NCBI GenBank assembly: GCA_038503035.1
Contig: JAVSML010001076.1
Location: 3,732-67,731 of the forward strand
Length of the DNA stretch: 64,000 nt
Direction: 5' to 3'
DNA from: Crocodylus rhombifer
Lineage: Eukaryota; Chordata; Crocodylia; Crocodylidae
Of the stretch, positions 1-11,660 are shown piece by piece (position 1 is the stretch's first letter; each line of letters opens with the position of its first letter). The position numbers were made by a program, and so were the translations under genes. The notes below the pieces were generated by a model. It was not told where the DNA came from. It was given only the letters and a program-made list of their open reading frames with translations, and searched no databases.

Positions 1-47
<47 letters not shown>
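1..47. repeat. (AC)n dinucleotide microsatellite
   Basis: An uninterrupted run of AC dinucleotides, about 23 units, begins at the window edge and probably extends upstream. Simple sequence repeat with no coding content. Confidence 0.98.
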
Positions 48-48
<1 letters not shown>

Positions 49-92
49 CTCCTGAAGTCTCAGCCTGGTCTCTTTGGGTTGTATGGGTGGCA

Positions 93-277
93 GCGCTCCA
101 TGCAATCCATGCAGTTGTATAAGAAGCAAAATGCGGATCAGCACTGAGAAAATGGTGGTGGCGTGCTTTTGATCTAAAACACCTCAGAGGTAATTTAGTT
201 CAAAAGCATACCACTGCCGTGTTCTGCACGCTGATGCACATTTTGCTGCTTATACAACTGCACATGGTGCATTACAG
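93..277. mobile_element. Foldback MITE-like inverted repeat
   Basis: Two arms of about 82 bases (roughly 96-177 and 193-274) are reverse complements with moderate divergence. The left arm contains gcagttgtataagaagcaaa and the right arm tttgctgcttatacaactgc. A spacer of about 15 bases separates them, so the unit folds into one long hairpin. This is the form of a foldback or miniature inverted-repeat element. No coding capacity and no recognised family; target duplications are not clear. Confidence 0.75.
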
Positions 278-299
278 TTCACCTCAGCTCGTGTGTGGA

Positions 300-524
300 G
301 CAGACTTGATAAGCTGAGTCTGCTCCAAAGTGGTGGATCTCCAGCGTGTTGCTGGAAAATAAGTATGTGTATAAATGCCCTTCAATGTTCAATGTTGTGG
401 AATTTACTAGCAGATATAGATATGTCTGCTAGCACTATATGTATATGTGCGTGCGCGCGCACCTGTGTGTATAAATTAAATATTAATACATGAAGCAGCA
501 TTATTACTAGGTATGTACTAGCAA
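300..524. other. Intronic sequence, nothing recognised
   Basis: AT-rich sequence with a short alternating gtgcgtgcgcgcgcac tract near 447-462. The short open frames here have no recognisable protein features. Confidence 0.6.
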
Positions 525-824
525 AGGACTGTTCAACTTTTAAGTGGCTGGGGGCCACATGCCACACAGGTTGCAACAGTGGGGGCCACACATGCGCAAG
601 CCACATGCCCCCAAGCCACACACCCAGCTGCAATATGTGTACAGGTAGCATTCACCTCAGTTCCTGGGCTGCACTCTTTGGGGTTGGAGCAGGAAATGAA
701 AACTGAGGGAGGGAGGGAAAGCCTAGACCCTAGAAAGCCTAGGCAGGTAGAAATCTGGCATCACTGATTAACCCCTCATGGTCCACATGTGGCCAGTGGG
801 CTTCCAGTTGAACAGCCCTGCGCT
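525..824. mobile_element. Non-autonomous hAT-like DNA transposon
   Basis: A 300-base segment has terminal inverted repeats. The left end reads ggactgttcaacttttaagt and the right end, reverse-complemented, reads gggctgttcaactggaagcc; both continue into ggccacatg. The interior repeats ggccacatg-like words and holds no transposase. The termini resemble hAT-type ends of the CAGGGCTGTTCAAC kind. I could not see a convincing 8-base target duplication, so superfamily assignment is an inference. Confidence 0.6.
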
Positions 825-3680
825 ATTACTTTGTTTTAGAAATAAATCAAGGGAGAATGTGCCATCAACTAAATCACCAGTAATGCTCTCTTAGGTATCA
901 TCATGGACTGGTGTGGAGAATTTCTTTTTAATAACTATCTAATATTTAATGATATTGTGTCTTGGAGGTATATAATTGCAATAATTTAATCTGAAAGCGT
1001 TAATGCAGAGCAGAAAGGCAGGGATTATTTCTTCCCATGCAAAACCTGTGCAGTCAGTGAAGCATGTTTTGCATATCCGTGTATAAGAAGAGAAGTACAG
1101 TACAAACTGCATTCTTTTATTGTGCTTATTTCAACCATCTATCATTTAAAAATTATTTTGAGCTTTGAATCCAATATGTGTATAAATCACCTGTGAATCA
1201 CATAAAACCTAGAAACAAGCCATTTTAAATTTCTTTAAGTATTTCAACCCTGTATTTAATTTATTATATTTGCTTCTCTCTTTTAAATAAATGATGTGCT
1301 AATATCATCATCCATTTTATTTATGTGTTCTTGACTTGTGAGTTATGTGGCCATCCCTAACCTGTAGAACAAAATGGATGTATTCACTGTCAACATAGGA
1401 ATTATTTTGTAATGTAGTATATGCACAGCCTATAAATTTTATACATTTATCATTTAAAAAGAAGCATTACAAATCTGAGGAATGAACCTTCTGAGTAGTT
1501 TCTAAAGTCTGTTGATGCCTGTGTTTCTGTCAGCATTCATTTGTAAAGTCTCCTAATTCTTGACAGCACCAACCAGCAGCATAATCTTTTTTGAAATTCA
1601 CAAAATAGACATTTCCCCATCTAGCTCATCTATGCAATCTGATCCAGTGCCTAGAATAGTGGAGACTTCATCTGACTGAAGGACCTTGAAGAATCTCCCA
1701 CAAGGATGTTGTAACCATCACAGTATTAGGTATTATGGGTTGGGATTTCTAAATCACTCCTGTCCAAACTGTTCCACTTCATGGACTAGCTAAGTATTTA
1801 TTGGGCAATAAAGAATGAGAGATTCTATAACGTAGTCTTTAGACTGAAGATACTTGACTTCAGTTCCTGATACAAAACTGAAACATTACATCATTGTATT
1901 TATTCTCCATTTCATGGCACTTTTAAACTTACGTACACTGTATAACACACAAGCAGCACTGAGGGAATGCAGGGATTCCTTATACAGACCTTCAAATGAG
2001 ATCTGAAGGAAATATGCACCTTACAGGTTCAAAAACTATGCATGTACCTACTTTCAGTTTTGACAAATCAGGGAAAGCAAATATGGGAAAGATTCTTTGG
2101 GAACTCCTACAGAGTGATTGACCAGATAGAGCAATAAATTAGGATGCAGTAATACTAGGTTCTACTGTACTAATTACCCATGTGATCTTTAGCAAGCCAC
2201 TTCACCACTCAGTTTCCCCATCCTGAAATAATTGCCTCCAAAATAAATGAGTATTTTATTAAACATACACACACGTGCACACACTTATCACAATTCAAAA
2301 TACAGCTAAAACCAGATATTAAAGGAAACCTATATGAAATGCTACACTTTATGATGGGATAAAAGTCACTGCTTTCCAAAGAAGTGTCCTACATTTGTTG
2401 TTATAATCTACTACTTTTACTTTCCTTACTGGTAATATAAACATAATGCTCTGTTTTGAACAGTGTATATGTATTTTCATTCTGATAGGAGAATCATACC
2501 ACTATATCCTGAATCATTTATGAACATTTTGACCAGCATATGAAAGAGTTTACTTGAAAATCCTTATCTCAAATTAGCTGTTAGGGCTTCTATGTTTCTG
2601 ATTAGATTCCGGTCTGTTGATAATGGCCTGGACTGATGTTGGGCTGATGACTGCAGCATTATGCAAACAGGTGCATTTCTCATTATATGAACCAAATAGC
2701 TTCCACACAGCTGTGAGGCTGGATGTAATTGAGAAGACAACTCAGATAAGAATGGATCTCTATGTCTAGAGTACTATCCTGACAACCTATTGCTTTCCTA
2801 TATAGAGTGTGTATGTGTGTGTAGGGGGTGGGGAGGTAATCCAGGCCTAAATGAGGTATTTGAGTATTGAAAACCAACTGAAAAACCTGACTTCATTGTA
2901 GAAAGAACAGTTCACAAAAGAGCTGATAGGTCCCTTATGGATTGTTATTAGTCACTATCATTTTCTGAGCTATACCTCTGCTTTCACTGAATAAATTGAA
3001 AGACGTTACAGATGAGCAAAATTATAAGAAAGGAATTAAAAGAAGACAAGGGGCATATTTAGGAACAAGAAGGAGAGTGATAAGGCAGTGGGATTAACAG
3101 TTTGTTCAAAAACTTTTTCATACATAACATGAGTGTACTTTTTCTTTAATCTCTGAAAAAAAATTAAGATTTTGAGTTCATTAGAATATTTTAAAAGTCT
3201 TGGTTATCTGAAAGTGTATTTGCTCTTTAAAGATATTCAACTGTGAACATTTGCAACAAGACTAAGCAAAAATAAATAAAGCTTGGAGCCTTTTCTACAA
3301 AATGTGTTTGGGTATTTTTTTCTAATTGATCTGGGGAGAATAAAGTAGTGCTTTGTCCTTTGTTCCTTTGTCAAAAGAGCCATGAATATTGTTTACAATA
3401 AAAGCTAAGAACCTTTTTGGATTGATATTTCAGCATCTCAAAATAGGACTTTTCTAAATTCTTGCTTCCTTTTCACTACTAGCAATGAGGTGTATTGCAC
3501 TTATTATTATTGGTTTTAAAGTCCATGTTAATGTATAATAAAGGATTGATTATTACACAATGAAAACTTTATAATACAAAATGATCAACCAAGTCTACAA
3601 GAAATTAAGTGTCATGCAAAGCTTGAGCATGTGTTTTGGGGATTCAAAGTAAATCATGAAATTAACAATTTCAGAAATCT
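825..3680 (+). other. SGCZ: SGCZ intron upstream of the exon (AT-rich)
   Basis: About 2.85 kb of AT-rich, non-coding sequence. Apart from a MIR fragment (about 2130-2235) and short TG/CA runs near 2266-2284 and 2805-2822, no repeat, RNA gene or coding segment was recognised. By position it is the intron preceding the SGCZ exon at 3738. Confidence 0.6.
2130..2235 (+). repeat. MIR / CORE-SINE fragment
   Basis: Words such as ggttctactgtactaattac, catgtgatctttagcaagcc and acttcaccactcagtttccc follow, in order, the MIR core in which a tRNA-like region leads into the 'tgtgaccttgggcaagtcac' and 'cctcagtttccc' blocks. Divergence is high, as expected for this ancient amniote SINE. Orientation +. Confidence 0.72.
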
Positions 3681-3737
3681 TTTCTTAGGTGAAGTATTCT
3701 GTTTCTCAGAATTCTTACAGAATCCTCTCAATTCCAG

Positions 3738-3860
3738 GAGCTGATGCTGTGGAGGCCCAGTGTAAGCGATTTGAAGTGAGGGCAAATGAAGGTGGAAAGC
3801 TACTGTTTTCTGCAGATGAAGATGAGATCATTATTGGAGCTGACAGGCTCAAAGTAACAG
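3738..3860 (+). CDS. SGCZ: Zeta-sarcoglycan, internal exon (123 bp, phase 1-1)
   Basis: Encodes part of the extracellular domain of zeta-sarcoglycan, a type II single-pass membrane protein of the sarcoglycan subcomplex that links dystrophin to the sarcolemma. The frame reads (G)ADAVEAQCKRFEVRAN and then GGKLLFSADEDEIIIGADRL-KVT(G), which matches the gamma/delta/zeta-sarcoglycan core. The residues VEAQCKRFEVRA and LFSADEDE point to zeta rather than gamma (VEVQNQQF) or delta (VEAYGKKFEV), compared from memory. Boundaries: acceptor caattccag before 3738 and donor AACAG|GTAGAG after 3860. The exon starts and ends in phase 1, splitting glycine codons, and is 123 bases long, one codon more than the delta equivalent. 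No stop, frameshift or odd codon is seen. The frame also stays open upstream to an AG at 3687-3688, so a longer exon is formally possible, but family homology supports 3738. The transmembrane segment and the C-terminal cysteines lie on other exons outside the window. Confidence 0.93.
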
Positions 3861-3866
3861 GTAGAG

Positions 3867-5309
3867 TAACAATCAGGTTTCTAAAAAGTATTTGTTTATA
3901 TCTTAACATTACCAAAAACTTTATCCAATTAATCTGTCTCTACCAGATTTTTTTGAATGCTTTCTTCCACTGAATGTGTATATGAGGAAAAATATCTCAT
4001 GATTTGCAGTGAATTCTTGACCTGTTCAAAACAATGTAGAATGAGCAACCAATAGATACAATATAATGTAATGAATGGAAGATATATTGACCGTTGTATT
4101 GGCTTTGTTGGGATCAAAGGTGAACTTAAAGTTTGTGAGACCAGCTGTTGTACAAATTACATGTTCAACGGAGGTTATTTTTGTCATAGTTATAAAGTAT
4201 TGATGTTTGATTTATGTATGAGTTTGAAAATTTTATTTGGGTAATATCCCTTCATAAGCATAAAAGCTCCCTTTTAAATGGCATACAAAAAACTAGAATT
4301 CTTGGTTCCAAAATGATACTTTTTATTAGACCAACAGGAAAATGGCAAGAAATTAGTCCTTGCCTGCAAGCATTTGAGAACAAAGTCCATTTGGCTTTGG
4401 GAAAAGTGCATTTTTTTATAGTTCTTCTAGTCTCAAAATTTCATATCTAATTTTTGTATGGCTCATAAGTATGAGCATGTTCTTGAAGAACCACATCAGT
4501 TTTGCTTGAATTTGAAAAGATAAAGCCTATTTCTGATTTGAATGTCTAAAATAATATAATAGGAAAATACAAAATAACTTGCACTTGGATGGCTAATTAT
4601 TCTGTTTTGAGGAACAGTGAACTATTGGTATTGGGGGGAAAGAATCTCTAAAGCAGCTTCATTCACTTTTCACAGAGCATAAACTAAGGTAGAAACAGAT
4701 ATCACAATTATGCCACCGTAACATTTTTATGGCAGCACAAAGCCAAGCAAACAGATCTTCATACCCCTTGTTGTGCCACAAATACCCAAAATTTGCAGGT
4801 TATATCAATCTGTGCTGCTTTATTGCAGCAAATGTCTGTTCTGTTTGTAGTGGGAGATTGTGACCAGCCTGGAGCTTCAGCTGCTCTAGGCAGAAGCTCC
4901 CAGGACTTGATGGGCCCCAGGAATTCCTGCAGAGTGTCAGACACCTCAAGTCTTGGGAGTCCCAGGTTAGAAACACACTGGAGATTCCCCAGGGCATGAG
5001 TCTGAAAATAGGGAACATATTATTTCACATGACAGAAACACTGCCCAACGTGGGACCAACAGGAGACATGTGTTTTGCTTGGTGAAACAGGTCAGCTGTG
5101 CCAGGACACATCCTGCCAGACAGCTAATCTGCCTCAGTAGGACCTAGAGACCCTACTTGGTGTATGGATGCATTATTACACACCTGCAACTGCTGAAATG
5201 TTGGCCTGAAAAGAGTTGGCTCGGCTACATTTGGTTTAGATGAGCAGCTAATCTTTAACGACTTAATAAGGACTTAACTCTCTCCCTCTCTCAATATAAT
5301 TTTATCATT
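3867..5309 (+). other. SGCZ: SGCZ intron downstream of the exon
   Basis: AT-rich intronic sequence after the splice donor, carrying a diverged family-X repeat near 4300-4385. A moderately GC-richer stretch at 4800-5180 has overlapping short open frames on both strands without recognisable domains. I looked for the next sarcoglycan exon (the 73-base exon starting around TEGAVF in relatives) and did not see it. Confidence 0.55.
4300..4385 (-). repeat. Dispersed repeat family X, fragment
   Basis: Contains atactttttattagaccaac followed by gcaagcatttgagaac. This resembles a widespread amniote repeat with a 'cttttattggaccaact' block and a downstream 'caagctttcgag' block. Other copies lie at 11545, 14772, 42505 and 55438. 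Confidence 0.45.
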
Positions 5310-7178
5310 CATAGTTTCATAGTAGTTTGGGGTCAGAAAGGAACTGAATAGATCATCTAGTCTGACTCCCCACCTGGTAGGAACACACGCTGGGATCACA
5401 CAACCCCAGATGGGTGTTCGTCCAACCTCTTTTTGAATTTACCCAAGGTAGGAGCAAGGACCACTTCCCTAGGAAGTTGGTTCCAGATCCTAGCCACCCT
5501 AACAGTGAAATAGTGCCTCCTAATCTCTAACCTGAACCTATTCTCCAGCAGTTTCTAGCCATTGTTCCTCGTCACCCCAGGCACTGCTGGGGAGAATAGG
5601 GCCCTTCGTATTTGCTGTTGATCTTCCCTAATGAGTTTGTAGGCAGCCACCAAATCCCCCCTCAGCTTCCGCTTGCTGAAGCTGAACAGGTTTAGGTCCC
5701 TCAGCCTCTCCGCATAAGGTCTGCCCTGTTACCCTCCAACCAAGCAGGTGGCCCTCCTCTGAACCCTCTCAAGGCAGGCCACATCCTTCTTAAAGTGCAG
5801 TGCCCAAAACTGAACACAGTACTCCAACTGTGGCCTGACCAATGTTGCGTAGAGAGGGAGTATCACTCTCTGGACCGGCTTGAGATGCATCTTTGGCTGC
5901 ACTTCAAGGTGCGGTTGGCTTTGCTGGCTGTGGTCTGGCATGGGCGGTTCATGTTCATCTTGGAGTCAATAATGACTACAAGATCCTTTTCCACCTCTGT
6001 GCTCACAAGGGGCAGCTCCCCAGCTTGTATGAATGCTGTGGATTCCTTCTCCCCAGGTGCAGCACCCTGCATTTATCTACATTGAACCCCATTCTGTTAC
6101 CATCTGCCCACTTCTGTAGTCTGTCTAAATCTAATTGCAGCATCTCTCTCCCTTCGAGCGTGCCTACCTCTCACCACATCTTGTGTCATCAGCAGACTTG
6201 GACGACTATTTCCCCCCCTCTCGTACAAGTCACTGATGAAGATGTTGAACAGTGTAGGCCCCAGGACCGAGCCCTGAGGGACCCCACTATTCACATCCTG
6301 CCAGGTCAAGTACACCCCGTCCACCACCACTCTCTGGGTGCATCCCATCAGCCAATTTTTGACCCATCCAACTGTATAGGCATCATTGCCACAGTTACTC
6401 AATTTATTAATGAGACTGGGGTGAGAGACAGTGTCAAAGGCCTTCTTAAAGTCCAGAAAGACTATGTCCACAGCGACACCATCATCCAGGGATTTAGTTA
6501 CCTTGTCATAAAAGGTCATCAGGTTAGTCTGGCAGGACCTGCCTTTGATGAACCCATGTTGATTTCCCTGGGCATGATCTCCTCTGCTCGACCCTCACAG
6601 ATGTGATCCTTGATAATTTTTTCAAGGATTTTCCCCAAGGCTGATGTGAGGCTTATGGGCCTACAGTTTCCTGGGTCTTCCTTTCTCCCTTTCTTATAAA
6701 TGGGGACCAAAAAATCCCTAACTACATCTGCACAGACCCAAGACCTGGCAGTGCTATCCCCAAGTTTGCCCCTACCTGTGGTGTGAGAGCTGTCCTGGTC
6801 CCTGTCCAAAAAAGCAGAGGCAAAGAACTTGTTAAAAATTCTGGTTTTTTCATCTGGCATAGCCACAAGATTACCATTTGAGTCTAGCAGGGGCCCTACA
6901 TTACCCAATGCCCTCTTCTTGCTCCCAATGTATTTGAAGAATGACTTTTTGTTGTCCTTAATCCCGGTTGCTAGCCTGAGCTCCACCCCTCCCTTGGCCT
7001 TCCTAATACCCCTCCTAGACTCATGGGCCAAGGAGGAGTATTCCTCCTTGGTGATAGCCTCTCCCTTCCACCAGGTTTATGCCTCCCTTTTGGCCCTCAG
7101 GCATTCTCAAATGCCTTTGCTGAGCCATGGGGGTTTTAGGGCACTCTTACCCTGCTTCTTTTCCCTTCTTACGTTTTA
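5310..7178 (-). mobile_element. CR1 LINE copy A, 5'-truncated
   Basis: CR1 non-LTR retrotransposon in antisense orientation. The 3' end is the tail catagtttcatagtagtttg at 5310. Reading leftwards in the element, the coding part runs from the EN-RT linker (7031) through RT to the C-terminal region near 5730. Visible RT signatures are [16 protein letters not shown] (motif A, about 6420-6470), [19 protein letters not shown] (motif B, about 6235-6295) and [16 protein letters not shown] near 5800. The motif C core ADDT lies near 6190 but in a different frame, so a frameshift precedes it. Endonuclease and ORF1 are missing; the 5' end falls near 7150-7180. Dead copy of the [11 protein letters not shown] (younger) subfamily. 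Confidence 0.95.
6097..7031 (-). pseudogene. CR1-A reverse transcriptase remnant
   Basis: Two abutting open segments in different frames (6519-7031 and 6097-6519) encode the RT fingers and palm. Seen: KDNKKSFFKYIGSKKRALGN, then FLVPIYKKGRKEDPGNCRPI, then [17 protein letters not shown] and [15 protein letters not shown]. The frame change near 6519 and the shift before ADDT show that it is inactive. RT of this family copies the element RNA at the target nick. Confidence 0.9.
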
Positions 7179-8380
7179 AAAAAGCAGGGGAAGGATGGGA
7201 AGGACATAAAGGATGTGCATTTTTGCTTACAACTGTGTTGATGGACAGTGAAGATTTATTATTATTTTTTCACTCCAGATCATCCATTCCTATTTTACCT
7301 TTACTTCCTTGAATAGCCCATGCTCTCATCATCACAGATGGGTACTTCATAATAAAAAGCTTTTTTTCTAGTAGGAAGTTAGCAGTGGTGCAGTGTCCAG
7401 TGAAATAGTATTAATTCCAGCTATTTACCAGAATAAGAAAAAAAAATCAATTTCCTATCGATTCAGAGAAGTTCTTCACAACTAGAAGTTTTTAGGAGAC
7501 TTTTATCATAATAATGGAGCACAGACAGAGGAGAAGCAATATAACATGAGAAGAACAAAAGAGAGTCATCTTGGAGGCCTTGCTGGGACCCAGACTCCCA
7601 GACAGGTTGTTAAATATTTAAAGGTTCAATCTTAAACAAACAATTTGACATGGGAGCTTTCACAGTGGCTATTAAAAGTTTATTAAAAAATGTTTCACAA
7701 AGGACATAGAAGAGCTAAAAGTGCTGTAGACATGATGATATTTCTCTGTTGAAAGACTAAAAAAAATGCAATGTTTAGCTGAACTTTACATCGATTTACA
7801 TAGCCCAGATTTCAAAGTAACTGAAAACCTTTAGCATCCATTCATTTCAATTATACTGCTAACCATAATTGAGCCTATAATGCATATATTGGGTACATAT
7901 AGTTGCACATCTGAAAAAAAAGTATTTTTCTCTGAAAGAAACTATATGTATACATACACACATATACACAGTTTATTTCAGGGAAAAATATTATCTGGCT
8001 AACACACACTCATGCACACACACCCCCAAGCAGGAGGGAAGGTAAAAGCAAAAAGCACATAAAAATCTGACTTAATGCTACTTTGACACTTTATCAGAGT
8101 CTTGGGGTTTATTATGTATATGGTCCTCTAGCAATCATTCTTGCTCAAAAAAATAAAAGGATGAAGTTGTATTTACTCAAAGCAGATTTTCTTACGGCTT
8201 TTGTTTTCCCACAGTAAACTGGAGATGGAGGATGAGGGGATAGTGCCAAACATTCTACCCAAAATTAATATCATATTTTAGGCATTTTTCTTAAAATAAA
8301 ATTTGGAAACAAAGGGCCAGCTTTACAAGGAGACAGAGGTACCCCTTACAAAAGTACAGAGAGGGGCTGGAGCACTCTTT
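7179..8380 (+). other. SGCZ: SGCZ intron, AT-rich, nothing recognised
   Basis: Low-GC intronic sequence with short CA runs near 7955-7970 and 8003-8024. No coding, RNA or repeat feature was recognised. Confidence 0.5.
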
Positions 8381-8384
8381 TTTT

Positions 8385-8860
8385 TCTAGTTCAGTGATGA
8401 GGGAACTCACTTGGGATCGTCCTCCTATTTAATTCATAACATGGATTTGAACATGAGTGTTCACCTTCTAAGAAGAGTGCTCAACCCCCTGGGCTATAAA
8501 ATAGTCTGGTCTTTATCTTTCATACTGAAGTAGCTCCTCTTTGTACAAATAATGAAAGATACTTTGGAGGAACAGTGAACAAAGGGGGAAAAAAAGAACT
8601 GGTGGTTGGAGTATCCACTTTAGAGTAAGAACACTGGTCCAGCCCCTGCTTTGCTATCTACTTTTTTATGTGGAACAGATTCAGGAGGAGAGACTGGGAC
8701 AGAGCCCATATTCTCTTAAAGCCCAAAGGTTTGGGCACTCTCTTAAGTGGTTGGGGATCTAAATTGGAGAGCAGGAATTTGAATCTGGGTTCTCCAGTAC
8801 CCTAAAGAGAAAGTATTTATAGGGTGGCACTACTATCCCATTCTTTATTCTGTGAATGCT
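8385..8860. repeat. Ancient tRNA-like repeat units, both orientations
   Basis: At 8400-8515 the minus strand reads like an A-box/B-box bearing unit: tagcccagggggttgagcac, then catgttcaaatcc. At 8605-8830 the + strand has tggttggagtatccac and later gcaggaatttgaatctgggt. Both resemble the 'gtggttagagcactc ... ggttcaaatccc' layout of an old amniote repeat with a tRNA-like head. Diverged, so the assignment is tentative. Confidence 0.45.
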
Positions 8861-9275
8861 GCCTAGGCCTGCTTCTGAATCTAATCTCAAACTGAAACAT
8901 TTTAGATAGGAATAGATAGTTTTGAGATTTCTCTTGTTATATGAATTTTATTTTATATTAATTTTATTATAAGACAGATACAAACAAAAATCATGAATAG
9001 TTTTAGCTCCCCTAAATGTGCATTTCTGGTGGAGAAGCTATTCTTTAAGTACAAATTTAATTCGGCTCCACTTCCTACATTAGATAAAATGAAATATTAG
9101 TAACTGAATATTTGTTATATTTCTATAACACTTATTCATATATGTGCAGTGGTTGCAATGGAAAACTTCCTAATGCGTGCAACTCCTGCAGAGTTTGATA
9201 ACTAGCTCTGCAGTAAAGCATCACCATTTATAGGTGCACTGGCATTAGGGCACAGCAAATTAATTAACTCCACCA
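8861..9275 (+). other. SGCZ: SGCZ intron, nothing recognised
   Basis: AT-rich intron between old repeats. No feature seen. Confidence 0.45.
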
Positions 9276-9304
9276 GGATAGTACTGTCCAGCACAGTACT
9301 ATCC
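9276..9304. repeat. Perfect 12-bp hairpin
   Basis: ggatagtactgt (9276-9287) and acagtactatcc (9293-9304) are exact reverse complements around the 5-base loop ccagc. It lies at the edge of the family-Y repeat copy that follows. Confidence 0.85.
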
Positions 9305-9632
9305 TACAGCAGAATAATTTACATTGTCACAACACATGTGTAGATAATGACAGTAGCTGGCTGAGGCCTGAGGGGCTACAGTGTGGGACCTGTTTACTGC
9401 CTAGCCTCTCACTGTAGCATCCTCATGCCCCAGCCAGCCCTGCCACTGCCCAACGCCACCCAGAGTTTAGAGCTGACCTCCCAGATCCCCTGCCAGCCCC
9501 AGACTGCTCCTCCCTGGCTCAAAATGCTGCAGTGCCAGGTGCACATGCAGACACTGTACCTGGGAGCAGCTCACTCTGGTCTGAACTTCTCCAGAGCTCA
9601 TTACTGTGTGCTAACTGTGCATGTAGATGCCA
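9292..9632 (+). mobile_element. Non-autonomous repeat family Y, copy 1
   Basis: Matches, in inverted orientation, the segment 59676-60000. Shared words include acatgtgtagata, ctacagtgtggg, atgccccagccag, a ggtgcacatg-type block and a ctgggagcag-type block, ending in gtgcatgtagatgcc. No transposase is present. Probably a non-autonomous DNA transposon; I cannot name the family. Confidence 0.6.
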
Positions 9633-10149
9633 TGTTCAGATATGGGTGACCATGTGGTATGTGGTGACGCAGATACATCTGGAGTGCCACATATGGCATA
9701 TACAGCTGTTCTCTGTGCTGAAAGAGAGCATTATGGGGGGGAAGTTGACTATTGCATATCCAGGGGTCAGAAAACCTGTGCAAAAAAAAATGTGGAGCAG
9801 TGCATGTGAGGACAGTGTGTGCTGCTTGGAATGGCTGGCTGGAACCTCATTCCAAATGCCGGCCATTCCAAGTGACAGAATTGCCACAGCTGCAGCCCAA
9901 GGAGGCCCCTCAAGACTCCATGTAAGGCTGCTGGGATGAGCCTAATGCTGGCTCACCCTCCCCTAGCCGCCCCTAACCCACCCATGGTAACCTGCTGCAC
10001 ACTAAAGGGTGTGTGGCACAAGTGTTCCCAGGGACATCTAGCAGCAGCACAACGTGTTGTCCTCAGGAAACAAAACTTTCACGCTCATGTGGACACTGGG
10101 TGCATCCAGACATGCAGGCACATGCAGTTTGTGGCACCATAAATCTTTT
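9633..10149 (+). other. Intron, possible further repeat debris
   Basis: Moderately GC-rich sequence with words such as gggtgcatccagacatgcag near 10100 that recall family-Y termini. Short overlapping open frames on both strands show no domain. Not resolved further. Confidence 0.35.
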
Positions 10150-10395
10150 TGTGGTTTTCAACCTTTTCAGACCAGACTTGAGGCACCCCTTCATAGACTT
10201 GAGGACCCCTTGGAAAACACCATCTTTTAGTTTTGACTGTTTTTTGACTGCTAGACAGATACTAGACCTATTCTTCTGTTGCAAAGAATTCAAAAAGACC
10301 ACAACAGGTCAGAGTGTTTCTAACACTATGGTTTCCTATGTGAAAACTCTGATTTTCTCAGCCATGGCACCTTAGCTGAGAATCACTAGCCCAGA
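10150..10395. mobile_element. Non-autonomous hAT-like element
   Basis: The left end reads gtggttttcaaccttttcag. The right end, reverse-complemented, reads gtgattctcagctaaggtgc, giving imperfect terminal inverted repeats. The interior has aggcaccccttcatagac and gaggaccccttggaaaac, typical of 'ggttctcaacctttt ... cggacccctt' elements. No coding capacity. Confidence 0.5.
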
Positions 10396-11467
10396 ATAAT
10401 GAAGTGGTTAAGTATGTGGGAGGCCCAGCAGAAATTTGAACCTCCATTTCATACATCAAAATTAAGCAGCCTAACTTACTTGACAACTCTAGGGTGAATA
10501 AAATTCCTGTCTGCCAGCCAGTTATTCCTACTATGCAGTCTAGAGGACCTTCAGACACTGATTTTGATACTATCTATGCAAGCCCTTACTCCTATGAATA
10601 TTCCCATTCTTTTTTAAAGGAATCACTCATGTGAGTGAAGTTAGACATATGTGTAAGTCTTTGTGTGGTCAGAGTCTAAGGGAATACTGTATAGATTTTG
10701 GTAATGCTGTCTTCCATTATCTAAGCAATCATAAAGTTCTTTGATGTAACTTTATGAATTTTCAAAATTACTCAGTAACTCTCTTGCTTTACTTAAGAGC
10801 ACTTGACTGCTAAACACCTGTGAAAGTCTGCCTTAGGTATGTGGATGTATCATCTCTGAAAAGTATGTGGTAATTTACCAAATAATCATAAGATTATTAG
10901 TTAAAACGAATGTATGAAAACAGTACAGAAGGATGCAAATACTGGGGTGATAACTGAGCAAAATTTGTACTGGAAGTTTGGAGGAAATCTTTTGACTTCT
11001 TGGGATCTAATATGTCAGGGATGAATAGTAAATGCAGAGAACCAATCCTCTGGAATCCTAACTAGAAAGTGTTGAGGCACATCCTGTAGTGACTTTTTAG
11101 CATCTGTAACATGTAAGTAATGCAGAAAGTCTACTTTGTTGTGATTCCTTGAACAGATTTACTCTTGAGCTTAGGTTTGATTATTCTGACCCAGACTTTT
11201 CTGAAAATGAGCCGAGGGTAGCACTGAACACAGAACTCTTAGTGGTTCTGTGTACTAAAGATATTTTTTTCATTCCCTTCAGCTCTTCCCTCCTTCCTTA
11301 TACAATATAAGATATGGAATCCATTCCAATCAGAAAATCTTTTGAATGAGAACATGCTGTCATTTGTATCTTTAGTTGAACTCATCTTTAAAAGGTACTT
11401 GTGTTAAAATATCCTTCATGTTTGGTAATGTTGGAATGATGTTATAGCCACCTTGTTCCAGGAAATC
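10396..11467 (+). other. SGCZ: SGCZ intron, nothing recognised
   Basis: About 1.07 kb of AT-rich intron with no feature I can support. Confidence 0.5.
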
Positions 11468-11543
11468 ATAGTTTCATAGTGCCTAGGGTCAGAAGGGACC
11501 TAACCAAATCATCTGGTCCAACCCCCTGCCCTAGGAAATATAT
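11468..11543 (-). mobile_element. CR1 3'-end fragment (copy B)
   Basis: Only the 3' terminal part of a CR1 is present: catagtttcatagtgcctag, then ggtcagaagggacctaac and ccaaccccctgccctagg. Severe 5' truncation is normal for CR1. Confidence 0.9.
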
Positions 11544-11544
11544 G

Positions 11545-11660
11545 AGAGGCAAGGATTTTTGTGGGTAAGATCTTTTATTGGATCAACTGCATGGTTGGGA
11601 TAGACTTAGACAAACTTTCAAAGATTAAAAACAGTTTGGGCTATGAAACTGGAGAAGAGG
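11545..11660 (-). repeat. Dispersed repeat family X, copy
   Basis: Contains ggcaaggatttttgtgggta, then tcttttattggatcaactgc and gacttagacaaactttcaaa. The same order of blocks appears at 14772-14860. Confidence 0.6.

Noticed and set aside
3689..3737. Upstream extension of the SGCZ exon to an AG at 3687-3688
   Set aside because: The frame stays open, but the translated residues have no sarcoglycan similarity and the family exon boundary falls at 3738.
5893..6606. A 237-codon + strand open frame
   Set aside because: It is the antisense shadow of the CR1-A reverse transcriptase; no protein features.
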